This document shows, piece by piece, positions 55,601-61,600 of a stretch of DNA of 64,000 nucleotides. Position 1 is the first letter of the stretch, and each line of letters begins with the position of its first letter. The stretch is from Apostichopus japonicus (lineage: Eukaryota; Echinodermata; Holothuroidea; Aspidochirotida; Stichopodidae), in the NCBI RefSeq assembly GCF_037975245.1, contig NC_092581.1, positions 5,667,501 through 5,731,500 of the forward strand, in the 5' to 3' direction. Below the pieces are notes generated by a model that had not been told where the DNA came from, did no database searches, and saw only the letters and a list, made by a program, of their open reading frames with translations. Made by a program: the position numbers and the translations under genes.

Positions 55601-58600
55601 ATATCCAACTATGGAATTCAGAGCCTGTTTGTAAAAAGTTCTTTTTGACTTACCTGCTGCTAATTTTCCTTCCTGTGATTAATCTAGTCACACAGCTAGC
55701 ACCAGTTGCCTTATAGTACTCCAAGACAAGGTTGACTACATGTTTGTTCTGGCAAGTCTCAAAACAGTTATCTTCGTCTTATATGACAGGAAAAAATATA
55801 AAACAGAAGTTTAATTGGATGTTAGTTTTAGAAGGTGAGAGTAGGCAGGTAGATCCGTTATCATTCCCGAGTTCGGAGCAATGGTTGGTAATTGTAACTT
55901 AACACCACCGTATGCTTGGTTACAGACACTATATGAATGCTAACAAGCTGCTTCTCAATCTACCTTTGATGTCTATTTCAGATATTTATCACCCCTCGGT
56001 GCAAAGTGGATTAGTCCTGGGCTTGTGTTTCCTGAGTGTGTTGTGGAAGTGTTCATTATGGTTATAGGTGACTACCACTTTGTTATATATATTTTTTTCT
56101 TTTATGCAGGAGTGGTGACATACTCCAGAACGACGCCCAGTCAACTCTGAGGTCAGTTTTGGTTACATTCGAGAATATTTAGGAACTTGTTCTCTTCATG
56201 CAGGACCAAAAAATATTCAATACTCCAAAAAAAGGCTCTTTTGTTGCAAGACTAAACTTTTAATTCAAACTGCAACTTTATGTAGAAATATTATTTTCCT
56301 CTGTGAAATAAGTGAGTTAAATATGATCAGAAAAATAAAAACAGTTTCAACAGTGAAGTGATGACATCATCCCCTCTTCTGTTTGCCAGAAGCATTCACA
56401 AAAAGTGATATTCAAATTTATATATTAAAAATTAATATCTCAGCCATATAAAATGCAATGAAGATGTGATTTTGGACCTAAAGATGAAGAACAGTTTCCC
56501 AGTAACATTATATCAAGCTGTCAACTTTGCAATATCTCGTTAAGAGGAATCCTTACTAATTTGATTATTTAGCAAATGCTGTTGTTTGAATGTAAACCTT
56601 TCCCTTGTACCATGCTTTTATAATCAGATAAAGAGGCACCTTTTTTATGCAGGTTATCGCTCAAATGATTATTGAAGACTAGACAAAGACGTCAGATTCT
56701 GTACATACTAAACACTAAACTTTGGTGTCGACTGTCAGTTAACTTTTGGAATCTAGTCAGACATTTACCTCTGTTGATTATGTTTTGTAGTACACAATTG
56801 TTGTGTTGTTCAGAGGGTCTGTCTGCTGTATGCTGTGTATTTGACTGTTTGCCTGATACGTGCAGTAAATGAAACATTATAGCTGTGATTTGCATTATGT
56901 TGAAGTTGTTATAATTCTGACTAAACCGTGTAACATTTACAGATAATTGGATTGAAACCTCTCAGTTGAAGCTCAATAGATTACTAAATAGATTACTTAT
57001 ACCCTTGATGCCAATATACCCGCTCCCAAATCGATATAACCGGTCAATTTTTGTCACTCGTTCCTCCCTGGTAATAATACTGGAAACAGCCTGGCATCTT
57101 GAGATGAAGAATCTAATAGAACTGCTACTAAAAAATACAAGATAGTCAGAGGGTATTGTCAACTTCACACAACAAATGCCTGATTGAATATATGCCAAAT
57201 ATCTGAAAGGTCAGTTTAACTTTCTGAAGATGCTTTAATAGTCGTTCACTTTCATTTCAAGTGGGAAGTAATACAGGAAGTGTTTATGATACTGTTGTAT
57301 GATATTGAAGTAGGGACATAAAAATGTGACTACCGGTTAAGGTAAGAGATGGTCTTGTATTCCAGAGCCTGTTTATTTGTTGAATTTATTGACATGACTC
57401 TCTTACCTTGGATACTACCAAATAACAAGCAGGTGTCTCGTGGGCCGGTTTGTCTCAATTTGATTGGTTCGGAGTTTATTTTTGTTGGCATGTGTTACTG
57501 GTATTACAAACAAATGCTGCTTGTTGAAGAGTTTCAATCTGACGTTGGCCATATGCACTCTCTGTTGGACAGCAATATAGTTACATTATACAGTCTCATA
57601 GCAGTCTCATATGATACAGTCTCATAGCAGTCTCATATTATACAGTCTCATAGCAGTCTCAAATTATGCATTCTCATATTATGCAGTCTCATATCAGTCT
57701 CATATTAAACAGTTTCATAGCAGTCTCATATTATACACTCTCATAGCAGACTCATATTATACAGTCTCATAGCAGTCTTATATAGTCTCATAGTGCAGTC
57801 TCATACTATACAGTCTCATATCAGTCTCATATTATACAGTCTCATAGCAGTCTCATATGATACAGTCTCATAGCAGTCTCATATGATACAGTCTCATAGC
57901 AGTCTCATATTATGCAGTCTCATATTATGCAGTCTCATATCAGTCTCATATTAAACAGTTTCATAGCAGTCTAATATTATACACTCTCATAGCAGTCTCA
58001 TATTATACAGTCTCATAGCAGTCTTATATAGTCTCATAGTGCAGTCTCATATTATACAGTCTCATAGCAGTCTCATATTATACACTCTCATAGCAGTCTC
58101 ATATTATACAGTCTCATAGCAGTCTTATATAGTCTCATAGTGCAGTCTCATATTATAGTCTCATATCAATCTCATATTATACAGTCTCATAGCAGTCTCA
58201 TATTATACAGTCTCATAGCAGTCTCATATTATACAGTCTCATATCAGTCTCATATTATAGTCTTTAGCAGTCTCATATTATAGTCTTATAGCAGTCTCAT
58301 ATAGTCTCATAGTGCAGTCTCATACAGTCTCATAGTACAGTCTCATATTATACAGTCTCATATCAGTCTCATATTGTAGTCTTTAGCAGTCTCATATTAT
58401 AGTCTTATAGCAGTCTCATATAGTCTCATAGTGCAGTCTCATACAGTCTCATAGCAGTCTCATATTATACAGTCTCATATCAATATAGACTGCAACATAT
58501 TTACAAAACATGTTTCATTTATAGGAATACACTGTGCAGGTACAAGTTAGTGATGTACTTTAAGATGCGTACACCTCAGTAAGGAGGACACACTCCACAT

Positions 58601-61600
58601 ACACAGTGTTACAGTTAAGAGTCACCTAGTTTGATACAGTGTCAAAGCACAACATGTTTATAACATATTACCCTAGGCCTATTCCACCATCTTCTGAATG
58701 AATGGAAGCTACAGTCATAAGGTGTGTGTGTATTCAAAACTACCTCCTTCATCTTACATGTGTTTCTGCTTTGGTGAGTTCTGAGTTTATAACATACAAG
58801 ACTGTACAAGAATTCTCTCATTTATCATTCCAGGTCACTGTTTGGGTCTTCAGAGCTTCCATCCCACGTACAAGAGGCAGGGCTCAGAGGAGGAACATCT
58901 CCAGCTGAATCGAGCTCAGTCTTTTCAACCATTGCTCAATACTTACCCCGAGAAATTAAACGACTTCTGGCAGTTCTTTCACAGAGGTAATAATTATGCA
59001 GGTTTTTGGGGCTATGGTCATTTAGAGGGCACACTTCTGTTATTATGTTGAGAATAAGTTTAGTGTTCAGTATTTTTTCGTGGCAGGGAAGGTCTAGCAG
59101 GAAACATTTAAAAAATACCAGGTACCTGTAGAAAGCAAAATCAGTTAATTTAAGTACACCAAAAGCAAAACAGGAAAGATAAAAAGTAGGCATAAGATTT
59201 GCAAAACAAAAGAAGAAAAAAAAAGTTAAGTTTATTAGTTTTCAGGGCACCCCTGTCTGGATGTACATCAGTAACAACATTGACAGCTTTAGTCTCTTGT
59301 TTTTGAATGAATAATATGATACATGTTCCTCATCAATATGCATGAGGGAGGCCATCAAAATCTCTTTATCCTGTTTTCCCTTTCAGGGTTAAAGATTTAC
59401 CAAGTCACCAACTATGTAAACACGAAGGAAGCTGTGTACATTACATCTCAGAGGTAAGAATCTTTATTGCCATCTAGTACTTTTAGTCAACACGTTTCTT
59501 TGTTTCTCTGTTTCCAGGACTAATTAAGCAGATCAACCGCTTACCCCTCTTACCCCTTAACCCCTCCTTACCCCTTAACCCCTCCTTACCCCTCTTACTC
59601 CTTAACCCCCCCTTACCCCTCTCAAATTGTCAATAAAGTATGATTACAAGTATCACACTGCTGTATCTTTGGATAGTCAGTAAATGTTATGTAGTTTTAG
59701 AAAGCAACAGTGTGACAGTCACTTCATAACTAAACTGATTAACATTAACAAAATTCAAGGCATGTATAAACTCAAAGACACAAACATCTGCATCTTCCTC
59801 CAACTTGAAATGATTCTAGAGAACATTAATGTTAGGAATGTACTCTTTCTGGTTATTTTGTCTAATTCCATTTCCTCTTTTAGACTTTTAAGTTCTCTAA
59901 TCTGTAATGAAATTCTGCTCTTTTTTTTAAAATCTGCTTCCTTATTCTGCTATCATGTTGTAAGATGGTGTCTCATTGAGTTTGTCGTAGGAGGGATTGA
60001 AAGATATTCCAATTCTATTTTATGTAGTAAGATTTTCAACAAGTGTGTAGCATCTGGATTTAACAAAGGTTTTTTGTTTCACAAAAATAATGCATTAGTA
60101 ATTCATCTTTGTTTAACTTTTTTTTCAGGGTTTCCTGTCCAGATTTTGTCTAGGTTACGCCATCCAGACCGCTTTCAACCTGTTCCGTAGCATTCCAAAG
60201 GTTATGCAGCAACCTGCTCGTGTACCTTGGTCTCTCCTTGATAAGGGCAACGTCTATCTCGGTCTTTTCATGGGAGGCTTAGTTGGACTGTTCCGGGTAA
60301 GTTCTCCACTTCCAAGAAGGTCTTCAAAAAATACTTTGGCAGTGCAAAAATCTTCACATCTAGCTTTCTACATGATTTTATAAAATGTGGTCAGCTTATT
60401 ATTAGTGCACTAAAAACATTAGGGTGTGAACTTGGTAAACAATTTCTGTAGAATTGAGTATTGTGTGATATTGTGGTAAGTTCATTAAGGCACTTTCTGT
60501 GCTCTTAATAAGGCAAATTAGGCAAAACCTGAGACGAAATATTGCAATAAACAAAACATTGCACCCAGGTGTCACTATAGCAACCAAGAAGTGAGGTGAT
60601 CATTTTCAGTTCAAATTCTTTGCAATATTTGTATTCACATTGCATCAACAGTTACCGAACAAAGAATAACAAAAAATTGCTACTTTTGACTTGTGATTGG
60701 CTTCATAAATCAATAATGTAAATAAAGCCGATTAAGAAATCTTTGCAGTGGTGATGGCTTGTTTGTGTGTGTCATGCCTTGGCTTTGTAAACTCTCTAAT
60801 TCAAAAATTACAATGTGCTTGAACTTCATACTTGGTATGTGGATCCACCTTATTGAGTACAAGAACTCAATTGAAAATGGTGGAGGTCAAAGGTCATTTG
60901 AGGTCAAATAAAGTTAGTCTGAAACATTGTAAATATGATACCTCATAAACTGAAGCTTTGCCAACCTTTAAACTTAGCATGTGGATGCCCATATGTAAGT
61001 ACAAGATCACTATTGAAGTAGGTGTAGATCAAAGGTCATTTGAGGTCAACACAGGCCGTAGCCTCGAAGCCTTGTAAATAGGATAACTGCAAATGTAAGC
61101 AGGAATGAACATGAAGCATGGTATGTAAACCCACCTTGTGGAGAAGCACAAGAAACCTATAGTTCAGATCTCTCTTTTCGTATTGTATTAAATTTCCACA
61201 GTTCCAGTTTTGACATTTTCTTCAATGTTGAAAATAAGGTTGAACTCATCATGTTGATAAGCTGTATTGTTAAGAGAGTTTGGTATCAATTAGCAGGAAA
61301 ATTTACCAAAACAAACTAAATACCTTTATACTTCCACCTTTTCCATCGAACAGAAAAGTAAAAGGCTCAGACTGGACTTGAACCGCAGACATGGAGATTG
61401 TCTGACTCTCTCAGTTACAGAGCACTACCAACTTGGCCACTGCAACTGTTGAGAATTAATGCTCGTTTCTAATATTTCAACTTCAGAATTCAGATTGGAA
61501 TCAGGAAAAGAGCAGAAAATAAAAATGCTGTCATGTGGAGTTGAACTCAGGACATGGAGCTTGTCTGACTCTCTCAGTTACAGAGCACTACCAACTTGGC

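Larger units (their letters stand above)
29008..56109 (+). other. TMEM135 intron 6, 27.1 kb, host of a nested antisense gene
   Basis: By far the longest intron here; the others are 0.4-7 kb. It contains a complete - strand lectin gene, three minisatellites, hAT-like and Harbinger-like elements, several SINE copies and DR1-bearing repeats. The protein is continuous across it (LYLLR to SGDILQ), so no exon appears to be missing inside. Confidence 0.88.

Noticed and set aside
59540-59620. Interstitial telomere-like repeat
   Set aside because: Units are CCCCTTA/CTTAACCCC mixtures, not regular CCCTAA.
59684-60190. 168-codon + strand frame overlapping TMEM135 exon 10
   Set aside because: Most of it is intron, and the overlap with exon 10 is in the wrong frame. 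It resembles no known protein.
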